From Pogona vitticeps (Eukaryota; Chordata; Lepidosauria; Squamata; Agamidae): 64,000 nt of DNA. Each line of letters starts with the position of its first letter. Positions within the stretch are counted from its first letter, which is position 1. Under the pieces are notes generated by a model. The model had not been told where the DNA came from. It saw nothing but the letters and a program-made list of their open reading frames with translations, and searched no databases. The stretch spans positions 19,143,501 through 19,207,500 of the forward strand of contig NC_135789.1 in assembly GCF_051106095.1 (NCBI RefSeq), in the 5' to 3' direction. This document shows positions 34,153 to 47,339 of this stretch, piece by piece. The position numbers and the translations under genes are program-made.

Positions 34153-34350
34153 TATGGTTAAACCGCAGAGCCTCTGCATTGCAAGGTTGAAAGATCAGCG
34201 GTTCGAATCCACACAATGGATTGAGCTCCCATCGCTTGTCCCAGCTTCTGCCAACCTATCAGTTTGAAAGCATGTAAATGCAAGTAGATATATAGGTATT
34301 ACTATGGTGGGAAGGTAATAGCGTTCTATGTCTAGTCACGCTCGGCATGT
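34153..34350 (+). mobile_element. Sauria SINE, 5' half (split by Copia)
   Basis: It carries ggttaaaccgcagagcctct, agcggttcgaatccacacaa (B box), ccagcttctgccaacctat and gtagatatataggtatt in SINE order. The sequence stops at gctcggcatgt and resumes at 44390 beyond the Copia element with catatgaccag. Together the two halves make one SINE of about 320 bp. Confidence 0.93.
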
Positions 34351-34575
34351 TGTTGGTATGTCAATCTGTAACATGCTTCTCACTAAGGGTTAATACCTAT
34401 GGACCTCATATGTAACCAATTAGGCTTATACAGTGGGGTCTCTACTTGCGAAAGGTTCTACTTACGTACTTTTCCAGTTACGTCCTTCTCCGTCTGCAAA
34501 AATCCATTTCCACTTACGAAAGGAGAATCCACTTACGAAAGGAACAGGGGAAAAAAAAACATTGGCCAGGGAAGT

Positions 34576-34771
34576 GCCTACGACCAAATAAGGGCAAAAA
34601 AACAAAGCGGGAGGTGCCTAGGATCATGCCTACGACCAAATAAGGGCAAAAAAACAAAGCGGGAGGTGCCTAGGATCATGCCTACGACCAAATAAGGGCA
34701 AAAAAACAAAGCGGGAGGTGCCTAGGATCATGCCTACGACCAAATAAGGGCAAAAAAACAAAGCGGGAGAG
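34576..34771. repeat. 52-bp tandem repeat, nearly 4 units, in Tigger 5' region
   Basis: Units start at 34576, 34628, 34680 and 34732 with gcctacgaccaaataagggc. They are practically identical, so the expansion is recent. Confidence 0.95.
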
Positions 34772-34870
34772 GCGGGGAAAGCAACAGATTCAAACTGCTT
34801 CCATTCGTCTGTTGGCCAGGGAAGAGAAAATTGTTTCCTTTTCTCCGCTTTGCTGATTACTGTACTGTAC

Positions 34871-35075
34871 ATCTGGGAAAACGTGGGGTGAGTGTTCTGG
34901 GAAAACGTGGTGGTTGGGAGAAGGAATTGTTTGCTTGCTGCGGTTTGATGGTTCGATCTGGGAAAACGTGGGGGTTGGGAGAAGGAATTGTTTGCTTGCT
35001 GCGGTTTGCTGGTTCGATCTGGGAAAACGTGGTGGTTGGGAGAAGGAATTGTGGGGTGAGAGTGTAGAATGAACT
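34871..35075. repeat. 61-bp tandem repeat, about 3 units, in Tigger 5' region
   Basis: Units start at 34897, 34958 and 35019 with ctgggaaaacgtgg and carry gagaaggaattgtttgcttg. A partial unit lies at 34873. Confidence 0.9.
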
Positions 35076-35327
35076 CCAAAAATGAATTGTTTCCTTAGAA
35101 TCTGAACATTTTCTACCCATGGTGCATGCATGTTTTCCCCCTTTGAATGGAAATGGAAAAATGGGCTCCTGATGCTTGCTATGCTGGATACTTGCCAAAA
35201 CGGGCAGCCTGGCAGGGAGGGAGGCTTTAAAATGCAGTTAAGACTCCATTCTTTTTTTCTTTAAATCATGGAATGTGTTGGTTTGCTGATGCAGGGTTCG
35301 TGCACTGTGGTGAGCTGAACCATAGTC

Positions 35328-37096
35328 ATGGCTCCAAAGAAAGAACAGAGCAAGCCCAAAAAGAAGCTCATCTCCATTGAGACCAAGAAAGAAATCATCA
35401 AAAAGCATGATGAAGGCATGTGTTTGAGTGATCTGGCCACTGAGTACAAGATGGCAAAGTCAACGATTGGAACCATCCTGAAAAGGAAAAATGTTCTGAA
35501 AAACATTGATGTGGCAAAAGGAGTCACCATCATAACAAAGAACAGGCTACCCCTGATGGACAATGTGGAGAAACTTTTGCTGGTGTGGATCAACGAGAAG
35601 CAACTGAAAGGGGACACCATCAGTGAAGCCATGATCTGCGAAAAAGCGAAGAAGCTGCGCAGCGACTTGTTGGAAGGAAACCCCTCCGGAAGTGCAGCGC
35701 AAGAAGAATTCAAGGCCAGGAAGGGGTGGTTTCAAAAATTCCAGAAGCGAAGTGGCATCCATTGTGTGACAAGACATGGGGAGGCTGCAAGTTCTGACCA
35801 TGCAGCTGCAGAAGCCTTCAAGGTGGAGTTTGCTGAATTCCTCAAGGAAGAAGACTACCTCCCCCAGCAAGTCTTCAATTGTGATGAGACAGGGTTGTTC
35901 TGGAAGAAGATGCCCAGGAGAACCTACATCACCCAGGAGGAAGAGAAACTGCCGGGCCACAAACCAATGAAGGACAGGCTGACCCTTTTGTTCTGCGCCA
36001 ATGCCAGCGGAGATCTGAAGATCAAGCCTCTGCTGATCTACCACTCCCAGATTCCTCGACCATTCCAGAGAGAGAAAGTCAACAAGGCCAGACTGCCTGT
36101 CATGTGGAGGGCGAATGCAAGAGCTTGGATGACAAGGCAGCTGTTTCTGGAGTGGCTCTATGAGGAGTTTGCACCGACTGTCAGAAGATATCTTTCAGAC
36201 CACCAGCTTCCTGAGAGGTGCCTTCTGCTGATGGACAACGCCCCGGCACACCCCCCATCCTTGGTGGAGGAGACTGATGAGGATTTCATCAAGGTCAAGT
36301 TCCTCCCCCCCAACACAACACCTCTTCTGCAGCCCATGGACCAGCAAGTGATCAGCAACATCAGAAGCCACTGGCAATGGTGCGGCTAAAAAATATTGTA
36401 AATAAATAAATAAATAAATAAATCAGGAAGCTGTACACAAAGGCACTCTTCAACAGGTGCTTCAACATCATCGAGGAGACGTCCCTGACTCTGAAAGAAT
36501 TCTGGAAGACACATTTCAATATCCTCCACAGCATCAGACTCATCGACAAGGCCTGGCAGGATGTCACAGCCAGGACCTTGAACTCCGCCTGGAAGAAAAT
36601 CTGGCCAGAATGCTTCGCAGACAGTGCCACGGAGGGGACTGATTCACAGCTGGTGAGGGACATCGTCACCATGGGTGAAGGCATTGGTCTGGAAGTTGAC
36701 GAGGACGACGTAGAGGAGCTTGTGGAAGAACATGAAGAGGAGCTGACAACAGAAGAACTGGCAGAACTGCAAGCCAAGCAGCACAAGGCTCTTGTGGAGG
36801 AGCATTCCACAGAGGAAGAGGAAGTTCAGGTAAGCAGCGAGGAGATCAAATCCGTCTGCCAGATGTGGACCAAGTGCCAGGAATTCTTCGAGAGGCACCA
36901 CCCAAACAGGACTGTCACAGGAAGACTTATGGACATGGTGAACGACAATGTGGTCAGCCACTTCAGAAAGATCCTTCACCAAAGGAAAAAACAGACCACA
37001 TTGGACCGATTTTTCACTAGAATGCAGCCTGCAGGAAAAAGACAGCGAAAGGAACCCCCTGCAGAAGATGACCCAGAGGAGGGGACCTCACAGTGA
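35328..37096 (+). pseudogene. Tigger (pogo-type) transposase, interrupted once
   Basis: This encodes a DDE transposase that cuts and pastes Tigger elements at TA sites. The N-terminal psq/CENP-B helix-turn-helix has KKEIIKKHDEGMCLSDLATE and STIGTILKRK (residues about 20-60). The second CENP-B helix-turn-helix spans residues about 75-145 (EKLLLVWINEKQLKG, KGWFQKFQKRSGI). The DDE core has FNCDETGLFWKKM (about 185-197), LLLMDNAPAHP (about 300-310) and PLLQPMDQQVISN (about 333-345). The C-terminus resumes at 36427 and ends at 37096 with KKQTTLDRFFTRMQP and an acidic tail. The frame is broken only by a 57-bp insertion plus its 5-bp target duplication (36365-36426). The start ATG at 35328 heads a lysine-rich N-terminus as usual. 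Confidence 0.94.
36365..36421 (+). mobile_element. 57-bp LINE 3'-tail insertion in Tigger transposase
   Basis: Short sequence aagccactggcaatggtgcg, then ctaaaaaatattgt, ending in five AAAT units. It is flanked by the duplication atcag (36360-36364 and 36422-36426). This is typical of an extremely 5'-truncated CR1/L3-like insertion. Confidence 0.8.
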
Positions 37097-38083
37097 TGTC
37101 CTCCAGAAAGAAGACAACGAAAGATAAGTTGGTTGGTGGGTGGGTTGTTTGTTTGTTTGTTTTGGTGAAAAGTTGCTTTGTTTTAAAAATGTTATTAAAA
37201 TGGTTTAATTGAAATGTGTTTTAGCCTCCAAACTCCCCCCTCTTTGTCTGAGGGGTCTGTGTGCCCCAATGATGACCATTTTGTGCTTCAAAGCACAAAC
37301 ATTTGTCTGAGGGGTCTGTGTGCCCCAGTGGTGACCTTTTCTTTCTTCCTTCCTTCCTTCCTGCCTCTTTTCCACATTGTTCCCTCCCTCCCTCCCTCCC
37401 TCCCTTTGGGTTGGTTTAGTTTGGTCGGAAAAGAGCTGTGTGTCTTTGTGCTGAAGAATTGTGTGGGTCAGGCATTCTGGCTTGCAAAGAAAGGGCTAAG
37501 GTGTGACTTCAAGAGTTCTGCCTGTGTTTTGCAGAAGAATTGTGTGGGTCAGGCATTCTGGCTTGCAAAGCCTGGGTCAAGGTGTGACTTCCAGACTCCT
37601 GCCAGTGTGTCTTTGTGCTGAAGAAATCAGCACAACAAGCTTTAAAACATGTTCCTGAACCTTTCTTGACCTAAGAAAAAAAATATCCCCCTCTAGTGGT
37701 CGAAGGTGGAATAGCAGCTTCCCATTAGTTTCTAGGGACGGAAAAGAGCAGATACGGATTAAATGGTTTTCAATGCATTCCTATGGGAAATGCAGATTCT
37801 ACATAAGAACTTTTCCACTTGAGAACCACCTTCCAATACGGATTAAGTTCTTAAGTAGAGACTCCACTGTAAAGCCTTGTCTCCTCTACCGTCTCTCACA
37901 CCCTCAATGGTGCTGAGTTACGGAGCGAAGCAGAAGCTGTGTGTGTTTGCCTGTTTCTCGGTATTACCCGAACTGCAATCACTTACTCTGTTTACTCTTT
38001 TGGTATGTTATGTAATAGAGTTTTAGCACTTTGTTTTCTTAGGAACCCCCATTTACCGTTCCCTAACAGAACTAGATAAAATA

Positions 38084-38500
38084 CAGTGGTGCCTCGCTTA
38101 ACGACGATAATCCGTTCCAGGAAAATCGCCGTTAAGCGAAAACATTGTAAAGCAAAATAAAAACCCCACTGAAACACACTGAAACCCATTCAATGCTTTC
38201 CAATGAGGTAAAGACTCACCGTCCATTGAAGATCCTCCATACGGCGGCCATTTTCGCTGCCTGTACAGCGAGGAATCCGTCCCTAAACATAGCGGGGAGC
38301 CATTTTAATTACCCGGTGGCCATTTTGAAACTGCCGATCAGCTGTTAGGAAAACATCGTTTTGCGAAGAATCGGTTTCCGAAGCAGGGAACCGATCATCG
38401 CAAAGCGAAATTCCCCCATTTAGACCATTGCGATCGCAAAAAGATAGTTGTAAAGCGGATTCGTCGTAATGTGGGGCAATCGTAACGCGAGGCACCACTG
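38084..38500. mobile_element. Tigger-family MITE (417 bp) in Copia 5' LTR
   Basis: The ends cagtggtgcctcgcttaacg and acgcgaggcaccactg are flanked by TA. The interior contains ccgttccaggaaaatcgcc and gccattttgaaactgccgat. It is nearly identical in layout to 40978-41399. Confidence 0.95.
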
Positions 38501-38552
38501 TATATGTACTATTTATCTCAGTGTCTCAAAGCCTCCTTTTTCCCAACACATT

Positions 38553-38570
38553 TGGTAGCAGAGGGTGGTT
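38553..38570 (+). other. Copia primer-binding site (initiator tRNA-Met)
   Basis: TGGTAGCAGAGGGTGGTT is complementary to the 3' end of vertebrate initiator tRNA-Met (AACCATCCTCTGCTACCA) at 17 of 18 positions. It lies just inside the 5' LTR. The fragment copy at 24014-24031 matches at all 18. Confidence 0.92.
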
Positions 38571-40977
38571 CCAACGGTTGCATTTTTGATAAGCTGCTTT
38601 TTGATACACTGAAACCTGTTGCCGTGCTTTTTGAACTTTTGTACTTTTTTCATTTGAAGTTTAGATAATTGAACAGAGTGCCTTTTGCAAACATTTTTTT
38701 CATTTTTCAATTGGAGAATGCGTTGTTTTTTGCCTCTCACTAAAGGGAGTAAATTTTGATAAGAGACTGCAAAACATTTTAAAAGTAACAGCAATTTTAA
38801 TACGCAGTCAAATAACCTTCAGTAAATTGAGAGATAAGTTGTCGAGAGGAGAAGAGAATTTAACTTTTGCCTTATTAGAAGACAACATTTATTAGCATCC
38901 AGATGTCTACAGTTCCTGCTACTACATCCACTCAATGGTGTAAGTAACAGCAGTGGCATATTTGCAATCCCAAAGCTGAACCAGAACAATTTTCAAATGT
39001 GGGATGCAAGATTAAGTTTCCCTTCAAGTACAGGATTGTTTAAATGTTATAGACCAAGATATACCTGAAAGTCAGCCATTAAATCAAGTAAGTAAGAATA
39101 TAATATTTTTGAAGATTATATAGCATGAGAATGGAAGAAGGAACTAGCAGTGATGAGCATTTGGATGAAATGCTGAAACTTGTCTCAGAGCTTCAAGTTG
39201 CAGGGGTAGAAATATCTGATTCTGAGTTCCATACTTGTATATTATTCAGTTTACTACAATCTTTTGCAAATCGGAAAGTCATGCTTGAGTGTACTGCAAA
39301 AGTGAACTTGGATTATACAATTGCCTATTTGAGAGACTCTGGACTTAAAAGGGCAATAGATAACATGCCTGAAAAACTGCTTATATTAAGAATAAGACCT
39401 GATCCTAAAGAAAGGCGATACTACGTACAGTATGTTCAAAGGTTGAAGACATTGCCAAATATTGCAGATTTAAAGGCACAGGAGCTCAAATATCCAGAGG
39501 TGCAAGTGTTTGTATTGAAAGAGCGGCCCCTAGTGTCCGAGGACATTTTAGCAGTCATGGAAATTTCAGAACATCACAAGGTAGATCAAGTATGAGTTAC
39601 AAGCAAAGATCCAATGATGGAAAAATTGCTCATAATAATAACCAAGTGTTCCAAATATCTGATTATCAAGGTGTGGATGATAAGAGACATTTCCTTCTTG
39701 ATAGTGGCAGTTTCATACATATTTGCTGATTTCGAGAAAGCTTCAGTCAACTTGATACAGAGAATAGACCAAAGATATTACAAGCAAACCAGCGAAGTTT
39801 AAATGTGCTTGGAACTGAAACAGTACCTTTAAAGGTTCTTACTTCTAAAAATGAGGTGGTGAATCTTAAATTAACAAATGTTGCTTTTGTCCCTGAAGCC
39901 TCAAATAATTTACTTGGCACGAAAATGATTGTAAAAAGTGGTTATACTGTAATTCTTAAAGGTGACTCGGGAAAGGTTATCAATGATAAAACTGGTCTAG
40001 TACTTAAGGTTGATGAAAAAGATGGTTTCCATTATATAATTGATGTTAGTGTGATTTAAATACTGTAGTAGATGAAGGAAGATCTGTATGTCAAACTAGG
40101 CAAGATACTTGTGATCATAAAATTTGTCTTTACTCATGGCATGTAAAATTGGCACATAGAAACATGCAAAGTATTGAAAAATTATTGACACAATGTGGAA
40201 TTGATGCTTCTAAATGTGATAAGTCAAAAGAAAGATGTGAAATTTGTATAAAAGCAAAGGGAACTGATCCCATTTATACAGGACAGAATAATATACAGGA
40301 TAAAGAGTTTCTAGAAGAGGTCTATTCAGATTTAGTGGGTCCCATGCCATTATCCGCAGGCAAAAATAGATATTTCCTTACCTTCACTGAATGTAAAAGT
40401 AAATATACATATGTATATCTACTAAAAGGTAAAGATGAGACTCTTGAAAAGTTCAAATGCTATATAGCTGCAATTAAAAATTGATTTGGCAACGTTCCCC
40501 TAGCATTACGTACTAATGGTGGTGGAGAATATTGTAATGCAAATTTCAGGAGATTTTTGGAACAAGAAGGTATAGAACATAAAGTAACCATATCCTATTC
40601 CCCACAACAAAATGGATGTTCTGTAAAACTGAACCGTACATTGCAGGAGATGACTACATCTATGCTAATGCAAGCTGGATTACCAACTTCTTTGTGGGCC
40701 GAAGCAGTAGTTATAGCAGTTTATTTGCATAATAGAGTCCCTGGCAGAGCAACAGGTACTGTAAAACACCTTTTGAATTATGGATTGGAAAAAGACCTGG
40801 TTTAAAGCATATAAAAGTTTTTGGCGCTAAAGCATATACACATGTCCCAAAAGAAAAGAGAGGAAATCTTGATCCTCGAGCTGAATTTGGAATTATTGCT
40901 GGATATCCTATTGGAGGGAAAGGGTATAGAATTTGGAACCCTGAGACTTCTGAAATTAAATATTTTAATGTTGTATA

Positions 40978-41399
40978 CAGTGGTGCCTCGCTTAACGGCG
41001 ATAATCCATTCCAGGAAAATCACTGTTAAGCGAAAACATCGTAGAGCAAAAATAAAAAGCCCATTGAAATGCACTGAAAACCTTTCAATGCGTTCCAATG
41101 GGCTTAAAACTCACCGTCCAGTGAAGATCCTCCGTACGGTGGCCATTTTCACTGACTGTATAGCGAGGAATCCGTCCCTAAACACAGCGGGAGCCATTTT
41201 ATTTACCCGGCGGCCATTTTGAAACCGCCGATCAGCTGTTGAAAAATCATCGTTTTGCAAAGAATCGGTTCCCAAAGCAGGGAACCGATCATCGCAAAGC
41301 GAAATTTCACCATTTAGACCATCGTTTTGCGATCACAAAAAGATCGTCGTAAAGCAGATTCGTCGTAATGCGGGGCAATCGTAAAGCGAGGCACCACTG
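40978..41399. mobile_element. Tigger-family MITE (422 bp) in Copia pol
   Basis: The ends cagtggtgcctcgcttaacg and taaagcgaggcaccactg are flanked by TA. The body matches 38084-38500 throughout. Confidence 0.95.
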
Positions 41400-42377
41400 T
41401 ATGTGGATGAAAAACTTGTAAAGCAACAGATAAATGAATCCATAGTAACTACTGATGTACAGAGTATAGAGACTGTTTCACAGGAATTGGTCGATTGGTT
41501 ATCTGCAGAGACCACTGGTCAACTGGTAGATCCATCTTCTAAAGGTGTTACCAGAACAGAAGGGGAAGCAGAAACTGGACCAAGGGAAACAAAAACAACT
41601 TCTGTAAGACGATCAGAAAGGATTAATAAAAGCAAACCTCCAGAAAGACATGGATTCTGTAAAAACCTGCATATAATAAAGGAACCAAAAAATTGGAATG
41701 AGATCACTAAATTATCTATTTCAGAGAGAGAGAGAAATGGATAGAAGCCATGAAAGAAGAATATCAATCTCTATAGGAAAGACAAGTTTGGACTCTCACA
41801 AATCTACCTCCTAACAGACCAGCTACTGGGAGTAAATGTGTTTATAAAATTAAATATAATCCAGAAGGCAGTGTGGATAGGTATAAGGCACGTCTGGTTG
41901 CAAAAGGTTTTTCCTAGAAATATGGAGTTGACTATTTTGAAACATTTGCACCAGTAATTAACCATACAACACTTAGGATACTTTTCAGTGTAGCAAGTTC
42001 AAGAAATATGTTTGTGGAACATCTAGATGTTAAAACAGCTTTCCTTAATGGAGATCTTTCAGAATAAATCTATATGGAGCAACCTGAAGGATTTCAAGAA
42101 TGGGACAAGAAAATTTTGTTTGCAAACTTAACAAGAGTGTGTATGGACTTAAACAATCAGCCAAAAGCTGGTATGATAAATTTACAAATCTCCTACACTG
42201 CCAAGGGTTTAAGCAAGGGAAGGCTGATCCTTGTCTATATATGAAACTTAAGGATGGACAGTGCCAATACATAGATGATTTATTAATATGCTGCCAACAT
42301 AAAGAGGACATTAAAGAGATAGCTGATAAATTGAAAAAGGAAATAAAGATTAAACAACTAGGAGAAGTAAAACATTA

Positions 42378-42524
42378 CAGTGGGGTCTCTACTTAAGAAC
42401 TTAATCCGTATTGGAAGGTGGTTCTCAAGTTGAAAAGTTCTTATGTTGAATCTGCATTTCCCATAGGAATGCATTGAAAACCATTTAATCCGTATCTGCT
42501 CTTTTCCGTCCATAGAAACTACTG
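42378..42524. mobile_element. 147-bp Tigger end fragment in Copia RT
   Basis: It starts cagtggggtctctacttaag after TA and matches, inverted, the right terminal 140 bp of the Tigger at 34431-37869. It ends aaactactg followed by TA. Only one proper terminal repeat is present. Confidence 0.88.
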
Positions 42525-42744
42525 TATCTTGGAATGGAAGTTGAAAGACTCAATGATGGAAATTTCCTTTTAAGCCAGAAACGAAAAATCAGTTGAAATG
42601 AAAAACTCTAAAACAGTGAGTACTCCATTAGAACCAGCCTACTGTATTTAAAATTTAAAGTTGGACAGCCACTTAAAATTAACAATGAAGATCAAGACGC
42701 TATAGGCAAGATCCTTTATTTAAGTAAAACTACGAGGCCTGATA

Positions 42745-43088
42745 AGGGACGTGGTGGCGCTGTGGGCTAAACTGCAGAAGCCTGTGCTGCAGGGTCAGAA
42801 GATCCGGCAGTCGTAAGATCGAATCCACGCAACGGAATGAGCACCCGTCGCTTGTCCCAGCTCCTGCCAACCTAGCGGTTCGAAAGCATGCAAATGCGAG
42901 TAGATAAATAGGGACCACCTCGGTGGGAAGGTAAACAGCGTTCTGTGTATAAATCACACTGGCCATGTGACCACGGAAAGATTGTCTTCGGACAAAACGC
43001 TGGCTCTATGGCTTGAAGAGCGAGATGAGCGCCGTCCCCTAGAGTCGGACACGACTGGACAAAAATTGTCAAGGGGAATCTTTACCTT
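42745..43088 (+). mobile_element. Full-length Sauria SINE in Copia RT/RNase H region
   Basis: It is complete from gggacgtggtggcgctgtgg through gatcgaatccacgcaacgg (B box), gtagataaatagggaccacc, gagcgatgagcgccgtc-type block and gagtcggacacgactggaca to the tail ctttacct. It is flanked by an exact 14-bp duplication, tacgaggcctgata (42731-42744 and 43089-43102). Confidence 0.96.
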
Positions 43089-43727
43089 TACGAGGCCTGA
43101 TATTACAGCAACTGTATTTTAAGCAGAAAAGTGAGCTCACCGAACCATCATGATTGGAGTGCCATAAAGAGAGTGGCAAGATCTTTGAAAGGGACAGAAG
43201 ATTCAAAATTAAAGACATTACTTTGTGACAAACCTAAATTAATTGGATATATGGATGCTAGTTGGGGAGAATTAACAAACTATAAATCAACCAGTGGATA
43301 CCTGTTTTATTATGAAATAATCTTATTGATTGGACTAGTAGAAAGCAAACTATTGAGGCCCAATCTTCAGCAGAAGCAGAATGTATCTCAGCAGCAAATG
43401 CATGTAGTGGGTTGGAATGGATCATTGATCTCTTGCAGGATTTTGGGATTGATGAATCTATTCCCATAGCGATGTTTGAGGATAATCAAGCCTGTATTAC
43501 AATATGTAAATCACAAAGTACAAAAGCTAGCAGAGCAATAGGACTAAAATGTCAGCTTGTGAAGGATTTATACCAGAAGGGACTTATTGATATCAAATAT
43601 TGCCCTACTAACAAAATGGAGGCGGATATTTTGACAAAACCATTGATGAAAGAGAAATTTGTATATCTTTGGGAAATGTTAAATATGCTCAATGTAAATA
43701 CCACCAGAATTGACCATGGTTGATGTA

Positions 43728-43985
43728 CAGTGAGGTCTTGACTTGAGAAAATCCGTATTGGAAGGCGGTTCTCAAGTCAAAAAGTCTGCAAGTCAAGTCT
43801 CCATTGACCTACAGTGCATTGAAAACCGATTAATCCCGTAACAGGCCGTTTTTGTTCCATTTTGGTTTTTTTCTGGTCTGTAAGTCAAATCTCAGTCTGC
43901 AAGTCAAACCTAAATTTTGCGGCCAGAGAAGTCTGTAACTCAAAAAGTCTGTAAGTCAAGCCGTCTGTAAGTCAAGGGTCCACTG
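43728..43985. mobile_element. Tigger-like MITE (258 bp) before the Copia 3' LTR
   Basis: The ends cagtgaggtcttgacttgag and gtaagtcaagggtccactg are inverted and flanked by TA. The interior has several gtctg(t/c)aagtca repeats, a subfamily different from the tgcctcgc type. Confidence 0.92.
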
Positions 43986-44035
43986 TACTTGATTATGTAA
44001 CTAAAATTGCATTCATGTTACATCTTGAGAAGGGG

Positions 44036-44389
44036 TGTTGATATATGTCAATCTGAATATGCTTTTCACTAAGGGTTAATACCTATGGACCTCATCTGTT
44101 CCCTGTAACCAATTAGGCTTATAATTCAGGCACAGGTCTCCTCTACCTTCTCTCACATCCTTCTTTGATGGTGCTGAGTTACGGAGCAAGGCAGAAACTG
44201 TGTGTTTGCCTGTTTGTCGGCGTTACCTGAACTGCCGTCGCTTACTCTGTTTACTTTTTTGGTATGTTCTGTAATACTGTTTTAGCACTTTGTTTTCTTA
44301 GGAATCTCTGTTAACCCTTCCCTAAGAGAACTAGATAAAAAATATATACTATTTATCTCAGTGTCTCGAAGTCTCCTTTTTTAAAAACA
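44036..44389 (+). repeat. Copia 3' LTR
   Basis: A 354-bp LTR without insertions. It matches the 5' LTR pieces at 34351-34430, 37872-38081 and 38503-38548 (for example cactaagggttaatacctat, ggtgctgagttacggagc and ttttagcactttgttttctt). Confidence 0.95.
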
Positions 44390-44512
44390 CATATGACCAG
44401 AGAAACTGTCTACGGACAAAAGTTGGCTCTATGGCTTGGAAACTGGGATGAGCACTGCCCCCTAGAGTTAGGCACAACTGGACAATTGTCAATGAGAACC
44501 TTTAACTTTACC
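44390..44512 (+). mobile_element. Sauria SINE, 3' half (split by Copia)
   Basis: It begins catatgaccagagaaactgt, continues tggctctatggcttgg and tagagttaggcacaactgga, and ends in a tttaactttacc tail directly against zinc-finger coding sequence at 44513. It is the partner of 34153-34350. Confidence 0.93.
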
Positions 44513-46771
<2,259 letters not shown>

Positions 46772-47009
46772 CTAATGGGGAAAAAAGATTTCTTAAGAAT
46801 GCAGCACAGAGTGTAATCTAACTGGAAGTCAAACGAAAGAGTTTGCTTTGTCTTTGACCCCTTGAAAGGCATATGTCTCCTAAAGGCTTTACTGGCAACA
46901 TTTGAATAATTAGCTGTATTGTGAAAACAGCATGAACTCTACTTGCCTGAATTGATACTTCCCAAAGAGACAGTTGATTAGTACTAACCACTATCCAAAA
47001 TAATAGTAA
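46772..47009. other. Intron-side sequence of the zinc-finger gene, unassigned
   Basis: AT-rich DNA directly upstream (on the minus strand) of the candidate splice acceptor. Nothing else was recognised. Confidence 0.4.
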
Positions 47010-47235
47010 ACATGGTTCATCAAGTCAATTCTCACTTAAAGCAACCCTTTTTTTCAGGGGTTTTAAGGTAGGGAATACTCATAAATCATTCCCCATTCCC
47101 TGCTCCTGGGACTGTGCAGTTTCCTGATGGCCACACAGGCTGACCTTAGCTTTGTGAAGCACAGTGGGGAACTGAACACCTACCTCTGGCTCTGCAACCA
47201 GATACCCAAATCACTAAGCTATCCAACCAGCTTAC
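47010..47235 (-). mobile_element. tRNA-derived SINE (family of 1160-1374)
   Basis: On the minus strand: head ggatagcttagtgatttggg, gttgcagagccagaggtagg, then ttcagttccccactgtgctt, and the 3' part agaattgacttgatgaacc. The block order matches the copy at 1.2 kb. Confidence 0.75.
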
Positions 47236-47339
47236 TCAGAAATACAGGGACACATTCAAATCACAACTGAGGTTTTACTGGAAAGGTTTCAAGGTTGAAT
47301 TCAGCAAATTTCCTCCACTGTACTTAATTTAAAGGCATT

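Larger units (their letters stand above)
34431..37869 (+). mobile_element. Tigger DNA transposon, full length
   Basis: A 3.44 kb element with inverted ends cagtggggtctctact and agtagagactccactg, flanked by TA (34429-34430 and 37870-37871). It contains one transposase gene, two blocks of tandem repeats upstream of it and a short LINE-tail insertion in the coding region. It sits in the 5' LTR of the Copia element. It is the likely autonomous relative of the 42378-42524 fragment, which shares its right terminal 140 bp. Confidence 0.95.
39125..43723 (+). mobile_element. Copia gag-pol remnants
   Basis: Fossil coding region of the Copia element. Parts in order: a gag segment (39.13-39.6 kb; MRMEEGTSSDEHLDEMLKL), a protease-like FLLDSGSFIHI (about 39.7 kb), an integrase zinc-binding region with HVKLAHRNMQSI and CEICIKAKG (40.14-40.25 kb), the integrase core (YSDLVGPMPLSAGKNRYFLT, 40.3-40.8 kb), RT (about 41.75-42.4 kb, including KSVYGLKQSAKSWYDKF) and RNase H (43.13-43.72 kb, ending ADILTKPLMKEKF). 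The order integrase then RT is Copia-specific. It is broken in several places and by four insertions. Confidence 0.9.
34351..44389 (+). mobile_element. Ty1/Copia LTR element with multiple nested insertions
   Basis: A fossil Copia element. The 5' LTR occupies 34351-38548 (about 350 bp of its own sequence, swollen by two DNA transposons) and the 3' LTR 44036-44389. Both begin TGTTG and end in CA. The target duplication is catgt (34346-34350) and catat (44390-44394), inside a Sauria SINE. An initiator tRNA-Met primer-binding site follows the 5' LTR. Gag, protease, integrase, RT and RNase H parts follow in Copia order (integrase before RT). By eye the LTRs are roughly 85-90% alike, so it is not young. 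Six later insertions and roughly ten smaller breaks show that it is dead. Confidence 0.93.
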
